In this document: positions 1-8,190 of the stretch, piece after piece
How positions within the stretch are numbered: position 1 is the stretch's first letter
Layout: the number at the start of each line of letters is the position of its first letter
Assembly (NCBI RefSeq): GCF_024397975.1
Contig: NZ_CP073745.1
Location: forward strand, 3,002,501-3,066,500
Source of the DNA: Bacterioplanoides sp. SCSIO 12839
GTDB lineage: Bacteria; Pseudomonadota; Gammaproteobacteria; Pseudomonadales; Oceanobacteraceae
DNA length: 64,000 nt
Reading direction: 5' to 3'
Position numbers and translations under genes: made by a program
Notes under the pieces: model-generated
What the model was told of the DNA's origin: nothing
The model's input: only the letters and a program-made list of their open reading frames with translations
Databases searched by the model: none

Positions 1-1
1 G

Positions 2-163
2 GTGCACCGTATCGATGTGCCTTATAAAGTGGTCATCAACGAATCGGTTGAGCTGGCTAAAACCTTTGGTGCAACCGACGGCCACAAATACGTCAACGGC
101 ATTCTGGATAAATTAGCCCAGCGTGATCGTATGGTCGAAATTCGCGGCCATAAAAAATCTTGA
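2..163 (+). CDS. nusB: Transcription antitermination factor NusB, C-terminal part (5' end outside window)
   Basis: Only the last 53 codons are present; the frame is open to the window edge and ends in TGA at 161-163. The visible peptide contains [14 protein letters not shown] and [13 protein letters not shown], which are the conserved last helices of NusB, the small all-helical protein that joins NusE (S10) on boxA RNA in antitermination of rRNA operons. The gene lies 24 bp before thiL on the same strand, matching the common nusB-thiL order of gammaproteobacteria, so the two are probably co-transcribed. The short Lys-rich tail (GHKKS) is normal. Identification is by motif and synteny; the missing N-terminal RNA-binding part cannot be checked here. 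Confidence 0.9.
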   Translation: MHRIDVPYKVVINESVELAKTFGATDGHKYVNGILDKLAQRDRMVEIRGHKKS

Positions 164-187
164 TTCTGTAACGGGAACAAGATTTCG

Positions 188-1153
188 ATGAGCAAAAAAA
201 CAACGGACACCTCATCCAACCGTATCGGTGAATTTGAATTAATTCGCCGTTTTTTTTGCTCTGACTTCCCCTCCTCCTCCGATACCGTCATTGCCATTGG
301 TGATGATGCGTCCGTTATAAAACCACCGGCAAATACTGAACTTGTTCAGAGTATTGATACTCAGGTGGCCGATGTGCATTTTCCGGCAACAGCTCCGGCT
401 CATTTAATTGCGCAACGAGCGCTGCGCTGTGCTGTTAGTGATTTAGCTGCTATGGGGGCAAACCCGCAGGGGTTTCATCTGGCGTTAACGCTACCCGAAT
501 CTGACGCCGACTGGTTAAAAGACTTTTCTGACAGTTTAAAAAAAGCCGCTCATGAATTAAATATTGCATTAATGGGTGGTGATACCACACGCGGCAAACA
601 ACTTGTGATTTCGGTGGCAGTTCAGGGTTGGGTAGCGCTGAATCAGCATGGTAACAGTCAGGCACTGACTCGCAGCGGCGCACAAGCCGGTGATGCGATT
701 TATTGCTCCGGCCCAATTGGCGCTGCAGCACTGGCTTTACCTCAAGTATTACACAATCCGGCGGATATTTCCGGGTTTGCACAGGCTTATTATTTTCCCC
801 AAGTGCATTTATCACTGGGGCAACAACTGCTGAACATTGCCAGCAGCTGCATGGATATTTCTGACGGCTTATTACAAGACGCTGGTCATATTGCTCGCTC
901 ATCCGAGCTGGTATTGGAAATTGATCCGGAAAAAATCCAATATGCAGATCCGCAAAAAAAACAACAATGCCTGACCGGTGGCGATGATTATCAGCTGTTA
1001 TTTACCAGTCAAAACACAAATGCCATCGCTGAGCTGCAACAGCAATTCCCCACAATACATCAGATCGGCGTCTGTAAAAAAGGCCCGGCGAATGTGATCC
1101 TAACCGGGCCTTTTTCAGACATAACAGCAACATCCGGATTCAGTCATTTCTGA
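188..1153 (+). CDS. thiL: Thiamine-monophosphate kinase
   Basis: ThiL phosphorylates thiamine monophosphate to thiamine diphosphate with ATP, the last step of cofactor synthesis, in the cytoplasm. The 321-residue length is typical. Family marks are visible in order: the N-terminal EFELIRRFF segment, the Mg-ATP binding stretch AIGDDASVI, a central GGDTTRG, and DISDGL in the C-terminal half, as in the PurM/ThiL ATP-binding superfamily. The start is ATG at 188 with a purine-rich GGGAACAAG upstream. It follows nusB by 24 bp and is convergent with cusA, 15 bp beyond its stop. An intrinsic-terminator hairpin lies inside its last 25 codons (see 1082-1115), so the 3' end of the message must lie very close to, or before, the stop codon unless readthrough occurs. 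Confidence 0.93.
   Translation: MSKKTTDTSSNRIGEFELIRRFFCSDFPSSSDTVIAIGDDASVIKPPANTELVQSIDTQVADVHFPATAPAHLIAQRALRCAVSDLAAMGANPQGFHLALTLPESDADWLKDFSDSLKKAAHELNIALMGGDTTRGKQLVISVAVQGWVALNQHGNSQALTRSGAQAGDAIYCSGPIGAAALALPQVLHNPADISGFAQAYYFPQVHLSLGQQLLNIASSCMDISDGLLQDAGHIARSSELVLEIDPEKIQYADPQKKQQCLTGGDDYQLLFTSQNTNAIAELQQQFPTIHQIGVCKKGPANVILTGPFSDITATSGFSHF
1082..1115. terminator. Bidirectional intrinsic terminator embedded in the thiL 3' coding end
   Basis: GGCCCGG (1082-1088) pairs with CCGGGCC (1104-1110) around a 15-base loop. A run of A precedes it and five T follow, so a U-tract exists on both strands. It sits about 40 bp before the thiL stop codon, inside the reading frame, and downstream of the convergent cusA stop (1169). 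It probably ends the cusBA transcript. For thiL it would end RNA before the stop codon unless translating ribosomes melt the hairpin. Confidence 0.6.
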
Positions 1154-1168
1154 TTTCCGGGTGTTGGG

Positions 1169-4100
1169 TTATTTAGAGTGTTGATTTAACGAAGCACTGC
1201 GCCATAAATAATAAATCACGGGCAACACAACCAGAGTCAGTAATAAGGCACTAATTGTCCCTCCGATCATGGGCGCGGCAATTCGGCTCATCACCTCAGA
1301 CCCTGTACCGCCTGAGTACAATACTGGCAATAAACCAATCGCAATCGTGGCTACTGTCATGGCGATGGGGCGCAAACGCAACCCTGCTCCCTGAATAACC
1401 GCTTGTTGCAGCTGTGCTTTTTCTAAGCAACGTGTCTCTGTTTTTGCCTGCTGTAGCGCTTGTTGATAAGCCTGATTTAAATACACCAGCATAATCACTC
1501 CAATTTCGACAGCAACACCCGCCAGAGCAATAAAGCCCACACCAACGGCGACGGAAAAATTAAAATCCAGCCACCACATAAGCCACAAACCACCTACAAG
1601 TGATAATGGTAGTGTCAATAATATCATCATCACTTCAGCTATGCGGCCAAAACTCAAAAACAATAAAATAGTAATGATCAACAGTGTAAGCGGCACCACA
1701 TAATTCAGTTTTTGTTCCGCTCGAAGCAGGTATTCATATTGCCCAGCCCAATTGATTGAATAGCCTGCAGGAAGATCAATAGTTTTATCGCCCAAGGCTG
1801 TCTCAATCACCTGTTGTGCTTGTTGAACATACTGCCCCAAATCAACACCCTGAATATCAATAAACAACCAGCCATTAATCCGGCCATTTTCACTTTTAAT
1901 CATTGCCGGGCCGGGTTTAATTTCGATCTCAGCAATTTCTGCTAAGCGTATTACCTGCCCATGCGTTGTAATAAGCGGAAGCTCTTTTAATGTTGATAAC
2001 GAGTTTCGATAACTTTGAGGGTAACGCACGCTGATAGCATAACGCTCCAGCCCTTGAATGGATTGGTCAATGGCACGGCCACCCACAGCAGTCGCTAAAA
2101 TTTGCTGAACCGAGTCCAGACTCAGACCGTATTGTGCCGCTCGGATGCGATCGATATCGATCTGCAGATAACGTCCACTGGCAGTTCGCTCCGCATAAAC
2201 AGAAAGAGTTCCGGGAAGTGGCTTGATGATCGCTTCAACCTGTTCGCCAATTGCCTGAATGGTAGCAAGATCGTCTCCCGCAATTTTAATTCCAACTGGG
2301 GTTTTAATCCCCGTAGCCAACATATCGATACGGGTTTTTATCGGCATGACCCAGGCATTGGTTAACCCGGGAAACTGAACCTTCTGATCCAGTTCCTGAC
2401 GTAATTTTTCAGCAGTCATTCCCGCTCGCCACTGCTCTTTTGGCTTAAACTGAATAAAAGTTTCAATCATGGTTAACGGTGCCGGATCTGTTGCGGTTTC
2501 AGCCCGACCAATTTTACCAAAGACATTTTTGACTTCCGGAACAGAGCGAATCAGCCTGTCTGTTTGTTGAAGAATCTGACGTGCTTCGCCGATACTCAAA
2601 CCGGGATAAGTGGTTGGCATATACATTAAGTCACCTTCGTCCAAAGGCGGCATAAACTCTGAACCCAGCTTTTGCAGTGGATAAACCGCTGATAAGGCAA
2701 TCAGGCTAACCAGCAACAGCGTTATTTTTGGCCAGTTCAATACCCTGCTTAAAACCGGTAAATACGCATGCACCAGTAGGCGGTTTAACGGGTTATGCTG
2801 TTCACTACGAATGTTCCCTGTCACCAGATAACCCAACAGCACCGGAACCAGAGTAATCGCTAAAATCGCCGCAGCGGCCATGGCATAAGTTTTGGTAAAA
2901 GCTAACGGCGAAAATAACCTTCCTTCCTGAGCTTCTAATACAAACACGGGCAAAAAACTCAGGGTAATAATCAGCAAGCTGAAAAAGAGTGCAGGGCCTA
3001 CTTCCTGGCAGGATTGAATGACCAGCTGCCAACGCTTCTCCCCACGGATATCCGGTTCTTTTTCCAGGTGTTTATGCAGATTCTCAATCATTACAATCGC
3101 ACCGTCGACCATAGCTCCAATGGCAATCGCAATCCCACCTAATGACATAATATTGGCATTAAGCCCCTGCCACTTCATCAGAATAAACGCGGTCAGGATA
3201 CCTAGCGGTAAACTGAATAAAATCACCAACGAAGAGCGGAAGTGCAATAAAAAAGCAGCACACACCAGTATGACGGCGAGAAATTCTTCAGAAAGTTTTT
3301 GCCATAAATTATCGACGGCTGATTCAATTAGTTCAGAACGATCATAAACCGGAATGATGTCAATATGGCCAGGGAGAGATGCCCTTATTTGTCGGAGTTT
3401 CGCTTTAACTCGCTGAATCACTGCTTGTGCATTTTCGCCATAACGCATGACAATAATGCCACCAACCACTTCACCTTCACCGTTTAATTCAGCAATTCCA
3501 CGGCGCATCTCCGGTACCTCCCGGACCTTGGCAATATCTTTTATCAGCAGAAGTGGTAACGTTTCATTAGCATCTGCTTTTTGGGTAGCCATCGGCAAAG
3601 GAACATTTTCAAGTTCCTGGATGGTACGGATATAACCCGTTGCATTGACCATGTATTCCGCTTCTGCTTGTTCAATTACCGAGGCACCACTCTGCTGATT
3701 CGCCTGGCGTATTGCCATAATGACCTGGTTCACTGATAGCTTATGAGCCATTAGAGCAGCTGGATTTAATTGCACCTGATATTGTTTGACCATACCGCCC
3801 AACACTGCGACTTCTGATACGCCTTCCACAGACTGTAATTCAAATTTCAGTAGCCAGTCTTGTAAACGCCGTAATTCAGCAAGATCCGTCTGCCCCGTAC
3901 GATCCGCTAACGCATAAATAAATACCCAGCCAACACCTGTGGCATCAGGGCCAAGCAGAGGTTGAACGCCACTCGGTAACTGGCCTGACAACTGACTCAG
4001 GTATTCCAGCACCCGGCTTCGTGCCCAATAGATATCGGTGTCATCATCAAAAATAATGTAGACATACGAATCACCAAAAAAAGAAAAGCCACGCACAACC

Positions 4101-4339
4101 TGTGCTCCTGGCACCGCCATTAATGCCGTTGTCAGCGGATAAGTAATCTGCTCCTGAACAACTTCTGGAGCCTGACCGGGATAACTGGTTTTCACAATTA
4201 CCTGCACATCGGATAAATCCGGAATAGCATCTACTGGCGTTTGTTTAACTGCATACAAACCCAACAGCAAAAGCATCAGACTGAGTAATACAACCAGCAC
4301 CCGGTTTTTAACCGACCATAGAATAATACGATGAATCAT
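1169..4339 (-). CDS. cusA: Cu(I)/Ag(I) efflux RND pump, CusA type
   Basis: A 1056-residue heavy-metal RND permease of the inner membrane that should export Cu(I) or Ag(I) using proton motive force. The length matches CusA. The TM4 motif GAMVDGAIVMIEN carries the proton-relay Asp. The periplasmic metal methionines of E. coli CusA have clear counterparts in DLMYMPTTYPG, PLTMIETFIQ and RIDMLATGI, which favours monovalent copper/silver over the divalent CzcA subtype. The C-terminal GSEVMSRIAAPMIGG is also CusA-like. I chose ATG at 4339, preceded by AGGAG, rather than an in-frame codon 42 bases upstream that lies inside cusB. It overlaps cusB by ATGA. No cusC-like outer-membrane gene is nearby, so the pump presumably uses a TolC-like factor encoded elsewhere. 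Confidence 0.92.
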   Translation of the reverse strand: MIHRIILWSVKNRVLVVLLSLMLLLLGLYAVKQTPVDAIPDLSDVQVIVKTSYPGQAPEVVQEQITYPLTTALMAVPGAQVVRGFSFFGDSYVYIIFDDDTDIYWARSRVLEYLSQLSGQLPSGVQPLLGPDATGVGWVFIYALADRTGQTDLAELRRLQDWLLKFELQSVEGVSEVAVLGGMVKQYQVQLNPAALMAHKLSVNQVIMAIRQANQQSGASVIEQAEAEYMVNATGYIRTIQELENVPLPMATQKADANETLPLLLIKDIAKVREVPEMRRGIAELNGEGEVVGGIIVMRYGENAQAVIQRVKAKLRQIRASLPGHIDIIPVYDRSELIESAVDNLWQKLSEEFLAVILVCAAFLLHFRSSLVILFSLPLGILTAFILMKWQGLNANIMSLGGIAIAIGAMVDGAIVMIENLHKHLEKEPDIRGEKRWQLVIQSCQEVGPALFFSLLIITLSFLPVFVLEAQEGRLFSPLAFTKTYAMAAAAILAITLVPVLLGYLVTGNIRSEQHNPLNRLLVHAYLPVLSRVLNWPKITLLLVSLIALSAVYPLQKLGSEFMPPLDEGDLMYMPTTYPGLSIGEARQILQQTDRLIRSVPEVKNVFGKIGRAETATDPAPLTMIETFIQFKPKEQWRAGMTAEKLRQELDQKVQFPGLTNAWVMPIKTRIDMLATGIKTPVGIKIAGDDLATIQAIGEQVEAIIKPLPGTLSVYAERTASGRYLQIDIDRIRAAQYGLSLDSVQQILATAVGGRAIDQSIQGLERYAISVRYPQSYRNSLSTLKELPLITTHGQVIRLAEIAEIEIKPGPAMIKSENGRINGWLFIDIQGVDLGQYVQQAQQVIETALGDKTIDLPAGYSINWAGQYEYLLRAEQKLNYVVPLTLLIITILLFLSFGRIAEVMMILLTLPLSLVGGLWLMWWLDFNFSVAVGVGFIALAGVAVEIGVIMLVYLNQAYQQALQQAKTETRCLEKAQLQQAVIQGAGLRLRPIAMTVATIAIGLLPVLYSGGTGSEVMSRIAAPMIGGTISALLLTLVVLPVIYYLWRSASLNQHSK

Positions 4340-5814
4340 CGGCTGGACTCCTCTGCCATTGGCTGAATATCCACCACACAAAAATCGCCATCGTCCAGTG
4401 CTGCCAGTTTAATCCTCATAGGCTGGCTCCAGTTATTAAGATCCGGACTGAATTTTTCAAGACTCGAAGAATCCAGCGCCAGATGAAAATTCTGCTGCAT
4501 CGCTGGCCAGCTCCATTGTGTAATCCCCTGGTGCTGTACATCAATTCGACTACTGCTACTCAGCTTTACCCGCCCATTGAACCAGATAATGTCTTGCTCA
4601 GAAGAAGGGTAAAAACGCAATAAATCCGAGTCTATTGAGGATTCAGAATCCAGCAAAAATTGCCCGCTGCTCACCACCCGGTCACCCACCTGAAGCCCCG
4701 CCAGTATTTCTGTTTTCTGACTATAACCATTAACTCCTGATTGTGACTCACGCCCGATATTAACGGCGACGGATTTGAATTTTTGCGTCTCATTATTTTC
4801 ATCCGTCAGTGCCAATACCACACGTGTTTGTATGCCATCATCAATAATGGCCTGCGAGGGGATCTGCAGCACATCAGCAGACTGCTGCCGTAACATTAAT
4901 GTTAAGTAATCTCCCGGATGCCAGCGTAGCTGTGGATTATTCACACTGAAACGAAGCGTTTGAGTTCGATCGGTATTCAGCAAGGGGGATAACAACAATG
5001 ATTGGGGGTCAATATCCAGTTCCTGTTCGGTGGGGTGTAATACACGAACCGTCAGATTCTCGAGTGAGACTAATGGTTTCGTTAATTGCATTTCCAGCCA
5101 AACGGATGATAAGTCGGCGATCGTCAAAACCTGCTCACCACGCTTAACTTGTCGCCCTTGTGGTAAATTCCAGAAACTGATGACTCCGGCTTGTTCCGCA
5201 ACAAAGCGGATATATTCGTGCACCACTCGGTTACGTGCGAGTTGCTGAATCCAGCCTTTTGGTAATTTATAGGTATTTAATTTATTCCGTGCTGCGCGAA
5301 TTAAAGCCGGTTCACCATCAGCCAATGCAACCAGAAATTCTTCCTGCGCCACAACCAGATCACGACTGTAAAAATCAAACAGTGGCTGCCCGGCTTTAAC
5401 GGATTCTCCTTTCGAAAAAACATAGTTTTTTTCAACCCAGCCATCCGCGCGTATCTGGAAGTGTTGCAATGCTTCATTATTGACTTTGATTTCAGCAAAA
5501 ACTTGCTGAGTCGCTAACCATGGCAGTCGTTGAGCCGTTGTAGCGGTTACTCCCATCTGATTTTTCACCGCAGCGGATATCTGCACTTCTCCCGGTGAGT
5601 GGCTTTCTTCATAAACCGGCACCAACGCCATACCCATAGGTGACAAGCCAGGTTGGTCACGCCTGAAATTCGGATCCATGGGAGCAACCCAATATAACGG
5701 CTGCTGCTCTTGAACGCTGGGGCTGTTTTCTGACGCTGTTTTCTGGTGCTGTAACCACCAGCTAATTACAGCGCCGATAGAGGCTGCGAATACAACGAGT
5801 GCGATGTTTTTCAT
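4336..5814 (-). CDS. cusB: CusB-type periplasmic adaptor with C-terminal CusF-like domain
   Basis: A 492-residue membrane-fusion protein that links CusA to an outer-membrane channel. After an N-terminal membrane anchor (IALVVFAASIGAVISWW) comes the CusB metal-site segment: APMDPNFRRDQPGLSPMGM keeps the methionines that in E. coli CusB bind Cu(I). The middle shows barrel-sandwich and helical-hairpin sequence. After about residue 410 an extra domain follows with HQGITQWSWPAMQQNF, which resembles the copper-binding face of CusF (His, Trp, Met); the second CusF Met is Gln here. E. coli encodes CusF separately, so this looks like a fusion. Start: ATG at 5814 with GAGAAC upstream; a GTG 42 bases earlier is less likely. 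The stop overlaps the cusA start. Confidence 0.88.
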   Translation of the reverse strand: MKNIALVVFAASIGAVISWWLQHQKTASENSPSVQEQQPLYWVAPMDPNFRRDQPGLSPMGMALVPVYEESHSPGEVQISAAVKNQMGVTATTAQRLPWLATQQVFAEIKVNNEALQHFQIRADGWVEKNYVFSKGESVKAGQPLFDFYSRDLVVAQEEFLVALADGEPALIRAARNKLNTYKLPKGWIQQLARNRVVHEYIRFVAEQAGVISFWNLPQGRQVKRGEQVLTIADLSSVWLEMQLTKPLVSLENLTVRVLHPTEQELDIDPQSLLLSPLLNTDRTQTLRFSVNNPQLRWHPGDYLTLMLRQQSADVLQIPSQAIIDDGIQTRVVLALTDENNETQKFKSVAVNIGRESQSGVNGYSQKTEILAGLQVGDRVVSSGQFLLDSESSIDSDLLRFYPSSEQDIIWFNGRVKLSSSSRIDVQHQGITQWSWPAMQQNFHLALDSSSLEKFSPDLNNWSQPMRIKLAALDDGDFCVVDIQPMAEESSR

Positions 5815-5886
5815 AATGTTCTCAATACAAACAATAAACGACTTGCAGCAAGACACGCTGCAGATTAAAGACGGTCTTTGGGTGTA

Positions 5887-6249
5887 TTAAGCGGAAATAG
5901 GAGGTCGCTGGAGTGATTCCAGACGCTTCAGAGGAGAAAAGAGAGAGGTTATTTGTGCGTTGTAATGTTGTTGGGTTGATAACCCCAGGGGGAGATCAAG
6001 TGTCATCGCAAAACTGGAGCAACTACCGCCACAGCAGTTGCAATCGCGTTCACATTCAAGCTGAACATCAGGCAATCCAGACTTTGATTGGAATTCGGTA
6101 GTGCGATGGCAAGGAGGAAGGTTATCCGCCATGTCTTCAACCTGATTACCCGACTCCGTTAAAAGCGACTGCGCGGCCATCAACGCCTGACTGTTAGAAG
6201 TCAGGAGTACGGCAAATATCAATAAATAGCGCAACAGGTTATTCAACAT
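5887..6249 (-). CDS. Cys-rich secreted protein in the cus cluster
   Basis: A 120-residue protein with a Sec-type signal (LLRYLLIFAVLLTSNSQALMA) and a central cysteine cluster (CERDCNCCGGSC) followed by the short tail RPPIS. Small exported Cys-rich proteins with a similar C-terminus often precede copper or heavy-metal RND operons, so a periplasmic metal-binding, buffering or sensing role is a reasonable inference, but I do not recognise a named family. It is the first gene of a three-gene minus-strand set (this, cusB, cusA), 72 bp from cusB. Six cysteines within about 15 residues could bind soft metals or form disulfides. Start: ATG at 6249; the ribosome-binding site is weak. Confidence 0.65.
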   Translation of the reverse strand: MLNNLLRYLLIFAVLLTSNSQALMAAQSLLTESGNQVEDMADNLPPCHRTTEFQSKSGLPDVQLECERDCNCCGGSCSSFAMTLDLPLGLSTQQHYNAQITSLFSPLKRLESLQRPPISA

Positions 6250-6278
6250 ACAGCCACAAAGCAGTTAGGTCTTACTTT

Positions 6279-6284
6279 ATTGTA
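6279..6284 (-). promoter_or_regulatory. Possible -10 element of the cus operon
   Basis: On the minus strand TACAAT lies about 30 bp upstream of the first cus gene. No good -35 is found 17 bp away (TTCCTG), so an activator-dependent promoter is possible. I looked for a CueR-type palindrome and did not find a convincing one. Confidence 0.3.
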
Positions 6285-6360
6285 GTCTGAGCCTGGATTC
6301 ACAGGAAAGTTCAGAATTGTAAATCCAGACCAGAGTCAGCAGTTAGTCCAAAGTCAGTAC

Positions 6361-6735
6361 TCAGAGCAGCGCCAACCAGGATAAGACACTGTGGGCTTTT
6401 GCTGCACCAAAGATATAAGCAAAGCAAATCAGCGCGCCAATAAATGCTGGCCAGCTGCCACGTTTGATAGCACCGATGCCAAAACCAATATAGCCCAGTA
6501 AGCCAACCACTTTAGCAACGATCCACCAATCAACCACCGGGCTTCCCCACACATTGTGCAGCAACAGCAGTGCAAAAATCAGCAAAAAGGTATCAATAAT
6601 ATGCGGCAAAATTTTCAGCAGCTTGTTACTGCGCAACACAGGCTTTGCTGAAAATAAAAAGAAGCGAATAACGAACAATAAAATGCTCAGGTAGGCAAAT
6701 CCCATGTGGGCGCCCCGTAATGCGGAATACTCCAT
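6361..6735 (-). CDS. SirB family integral membrane protein
   Basis: A 124-residue, very hydrophobic protein with about four membrane helices (GAHMGFAYLSILLFVIRFFLF, IIDTFLLIFALLLLHNV, VVGLLGYIGFGIGAI and FIGALICFAYIFGAAKAH). Length, helix layout and the early RGAHMG segment match the SirB2 family, first named from Salmonella invasion-gene regulation but of unknown molecular function in most bacteria. Start: ATG at 6735 with GAGAGAA upstream; a TTG 24 bases earlier is less likely. It stands between dtd (downstream of dtd on the same strand, 75 bp gap) and the cus set. Nothing nearby suggests its substrate. Confidence 0.75.
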   Translation of the reverse strand: MEYSALRGAHMGFAYLSILLFVIRFFLFSAKPVLRSNKLLKILPHIIDTFLLIFALLLLHNVWGSPVVDWWIVAKVVGLLGYIGFGIGAIKRGSWPAFIGALICFAYIFGAAKAHSVLSWLALL

Positions 6736-6810
6736 CAGTTTTCTCTCATCATTATTCAAATAGTTATGGCAAGACAGATAAATTACATTCAGATTCGACC
6801 AGGTAGTTTT

Positions 6811-7245
6811 CTATACTTCCAACCGAAATGTAACCGGCCCATCATTACACAACGACACCTTCATATCAGCCCCGAAGCGTCCGGTTTGGGTAATAACCTG
6901 CTGCTGCGACTGGGCAACAAAATAATCGTATAAACGTTCAGCCTGCTCGGGAGAACCCGCCGACGAAAAGCCCGGGCGAAGCCCTTTCTGCGTATCCGCC
7001 GCCAGCGTAAACTGAGAAACGACTAACAGCTCTCCCTGAATATCCAACAAGCTGTTATTCATTCTGCCGTTTTCATCGCTGAAAATTCGGTAATTTAACA
7101 CCTTGTGCAGCAGCTTATCGGCTTTCTGCTCATCGTCCTCTTTCTGTACACCCAGCAGCAGTAAGATACCCTGATCAATCTTACCTGTGACTGTGTCATC
7201 CACCTCAACCCGTGCATGAGTCACACGCTGAATCAAACCAATCAT
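6811..7245 (-). CDS. dtd: D-aminoacyl-tRNA deacylase
   Basis: Dtd hydrolyses D-aminoacyl-tRNAs and glycyl-tRNA(Ala), protecting translation in the cytoplasm. The protein has 144 residues (normal 145) and begins [16 protein letters not shown]. Both active-site signatures are present: SQFTLAAD in the middle and NDGPVTFRL near the end; the latter contains the Gly-cisPro pair that reads chirality in this family. ATG at 7245 is the only sensible start. It is divergent from the DUF4124 gene across about 100 bp. Confidence 0.95.
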   Translation of the reverse strand: MIGLIQRVTHARVEVDDTVTGKIDQGILLLLGVQKEDDEQKADKLLHKVLNYRIFSDENGRMNNSLLDIQGELLVVSQFTLAADTQKGLRPGFSSAGSPEQAERLYDYFVAQSQQQVITQTGRFGADMKVSLCNDGPVTFRLEV

Positions 7246-7346
7246 AATCGCTGATCTCTGTTGTCATTGTTGCTGGCGCAGCATACGCGTTAGGCATTAT
7301 TATTGAAATCACTATCATCATGGACCGATTTACCCGGATACCAATT

Positions 7347-7871
7347 ATGAACTGTTTAAAAGCTACTTTACTCTCGATCTCAGCCATACTGAGTGCTACG
7401 GCAGCGCTGGCAACAGACGTGTATATGACACGTGATAAGGACGGTAATGTTACCTTCAGCGATCAGCCGTCTCAGGGGTCCGAAGCGCATAAGGTGAAAG
7501 AGCTGCCCAGTATGCCGGCCTTTGTCGCCCCCCAAGCACCACAACAGCCTGAACAACAGGAAGAACCCGTCATTGAATACACCAGCCTGGGCATTATTTC
7601 GCCAACGGATGAAACAACCATCCCTACCGGAGCGGCCGGAAGTCTAACGGTCAACGGCGTGTTATCACCCGGCTTGCAGCCCGGCCACACCATTCAATTG
7701 CTGAATAACGACGTTGTTATCGATAAAGGCACTACTACCCGCTTCAAGCTTGAATATATGGATCGAGGAGAACACCGGCTGCAGCTTCGTGTCGTCGACA
7801 AGCAGGATCAAACCCTGATTGAATCGAATACCATCACCGTTTATGTCAAACGGGCCTCTGTCGGCCGCTAA
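7347..7871 (+). CDS. DUF4124 domain exported protein
   Basis: A 174-residue protein with a signal peptide (ATLLSISAILSATAALA) and then a DUF4124 segment, YMTRDKDGNVTFSDQPSQ, which matches the usual form of a short beta unit with DG.V.YSD. A Pro/Gln-rich linker (APQQPEQQEEP) leads to a C-terminal beta-rich part resembling an Ig-like fold. DUF4124 genes commonly sit just before ntrB-ntrC in Pseudomonas-like genomes, and that order is seen here, although the function is unknown. Start: ATG at 7347 gives a clean signal peptide; the ATG at 7320 would add nine residues. Expression is probably separate from ntrBC, because a hairpin and a sigma-54 promoter lie between them. Confidence 0.8.
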   Translation: MNCLKATLLSISAILSATAALATDVYMTRDKDGNVTFSDQPSQGSEAHKVKELPSMPAFVAPQAPQQPEQQEEPVIEYTSLGIISPTDETTIPTGAAGSLTVNGVLSPGLQPGHTIQLLNNDVVIDKGTTTRFKLEYMDRGEHRLQLRVVDKQDQTLIESNTITVYVKRASVGR

Positions 7872-7943
7872 TACCTTTTACTGGACTGATGTCCTGTAAA
7901 ATGAATACCGACAGAATCACAATTTCCTGCCTCTTTTATGCCC

Positions 7944-7963
7944 GGAGTGGAATCATCCACTCC
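7944..7963 (+). terminator. Hairpin after the DUF4124 gene
   Basis: GGAGTGGA pairs perfectly with TCCACTCC around ATCA. It lies about 75 bp beyond the DUF4124 stop. No strong T-run follows, so it may be a weak terminator or only a stabilising RNA end. Confidence 0.4.
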
Positions 7964-8005
7964 ACTCGTCTATTTGCACCAAATAAAAACACAACAAGAA
8001 AAAAC

Positions 8006-8022
8006 TGCACACATCTAGTGCA
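8006..8022. promoter_or_regulatory. NtrC binding site
   Basis: TGCAC-ACATCTA-GTGCA is a perfect dyad with seven central bases, the known NtrC enhancer form. Its centre lies about 118 bp upstream of the start site predicted from the sigma-54 promoter at 8107, a usual enhancer distance. It implies that phosphorylated NtrC controls its own operon. Confidence 0.7.
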
Positions 8023-8106
8023 TGCTATCTTAGAATTATTGAATATCGCTCATCATAAAAGCATTGGCAGCCACTGGCAGCGCTATTTTTGTGCACCATA
8101 TTGATA

Positions 8107-8122
8107 TGGCTCGCTTTTTGCT
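8107..8122 (+). promoter_or_regulatory. Sigma-54 (RpoN) promoter of ntrB-ntrC
   Basis: TGGCTCGCTTTTTGCT matches the -24/-12 consensus TGGCACG-N4-TTGCW with one mismatch. The invariant GG and GC are exactly 12 bp apart. Transcription should start near 8132, giving a leader of about 58 nt before ntrB. With the NtrC dyad upstream this is a coherent nitrogen-limitation promoter. Confidence 0.75.
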
Positions 8123-8190
8123 GAAAGGACTTTAGACAAATCGTTCAGGACATTACAGGCCATCAGCCACCTGAACCAGGGAGTAAAACC

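Larger units (their letters stand above)
7872..8190 (+). other. Intergenic control region before ntrB
   Basis: This 319-bp stretch has no convincing gene. It contains a hairpin (7944-7963), an NtrC-type palindrome (8006-8022), a second half-site TGCACC (8092-8097) and a sigma-54 promoter (8107-8122). Just before the ntrB ribosome-binding site, GTTCAGG (8143-8149) pairs with CCTGAAC (8170-8176), so the leader RNA can fold. A possible 71-codon frame inside it lacks coding character. Confidence 0.75.

Noticed and set aside
1169..4339. CzcA-type divalent cation pump
   Set aside because: The methionines matching the Cu/Ag path of CusA are present, and the adaptor has CusB-type methionines.
6250..6360. 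CueR-type operator before the cus genes
   Set aside because: No ACCTTCC-type dyad with a 19-bp promoter spacer is visible; only a weak CCTG/CCAGG dyad.
7889..8104. 71-codon plus-strand frame before ntrB
   Set aside because: It covers the NtrC dyad and hairpin, lacks a ribosome-binding site and shows no family signal.
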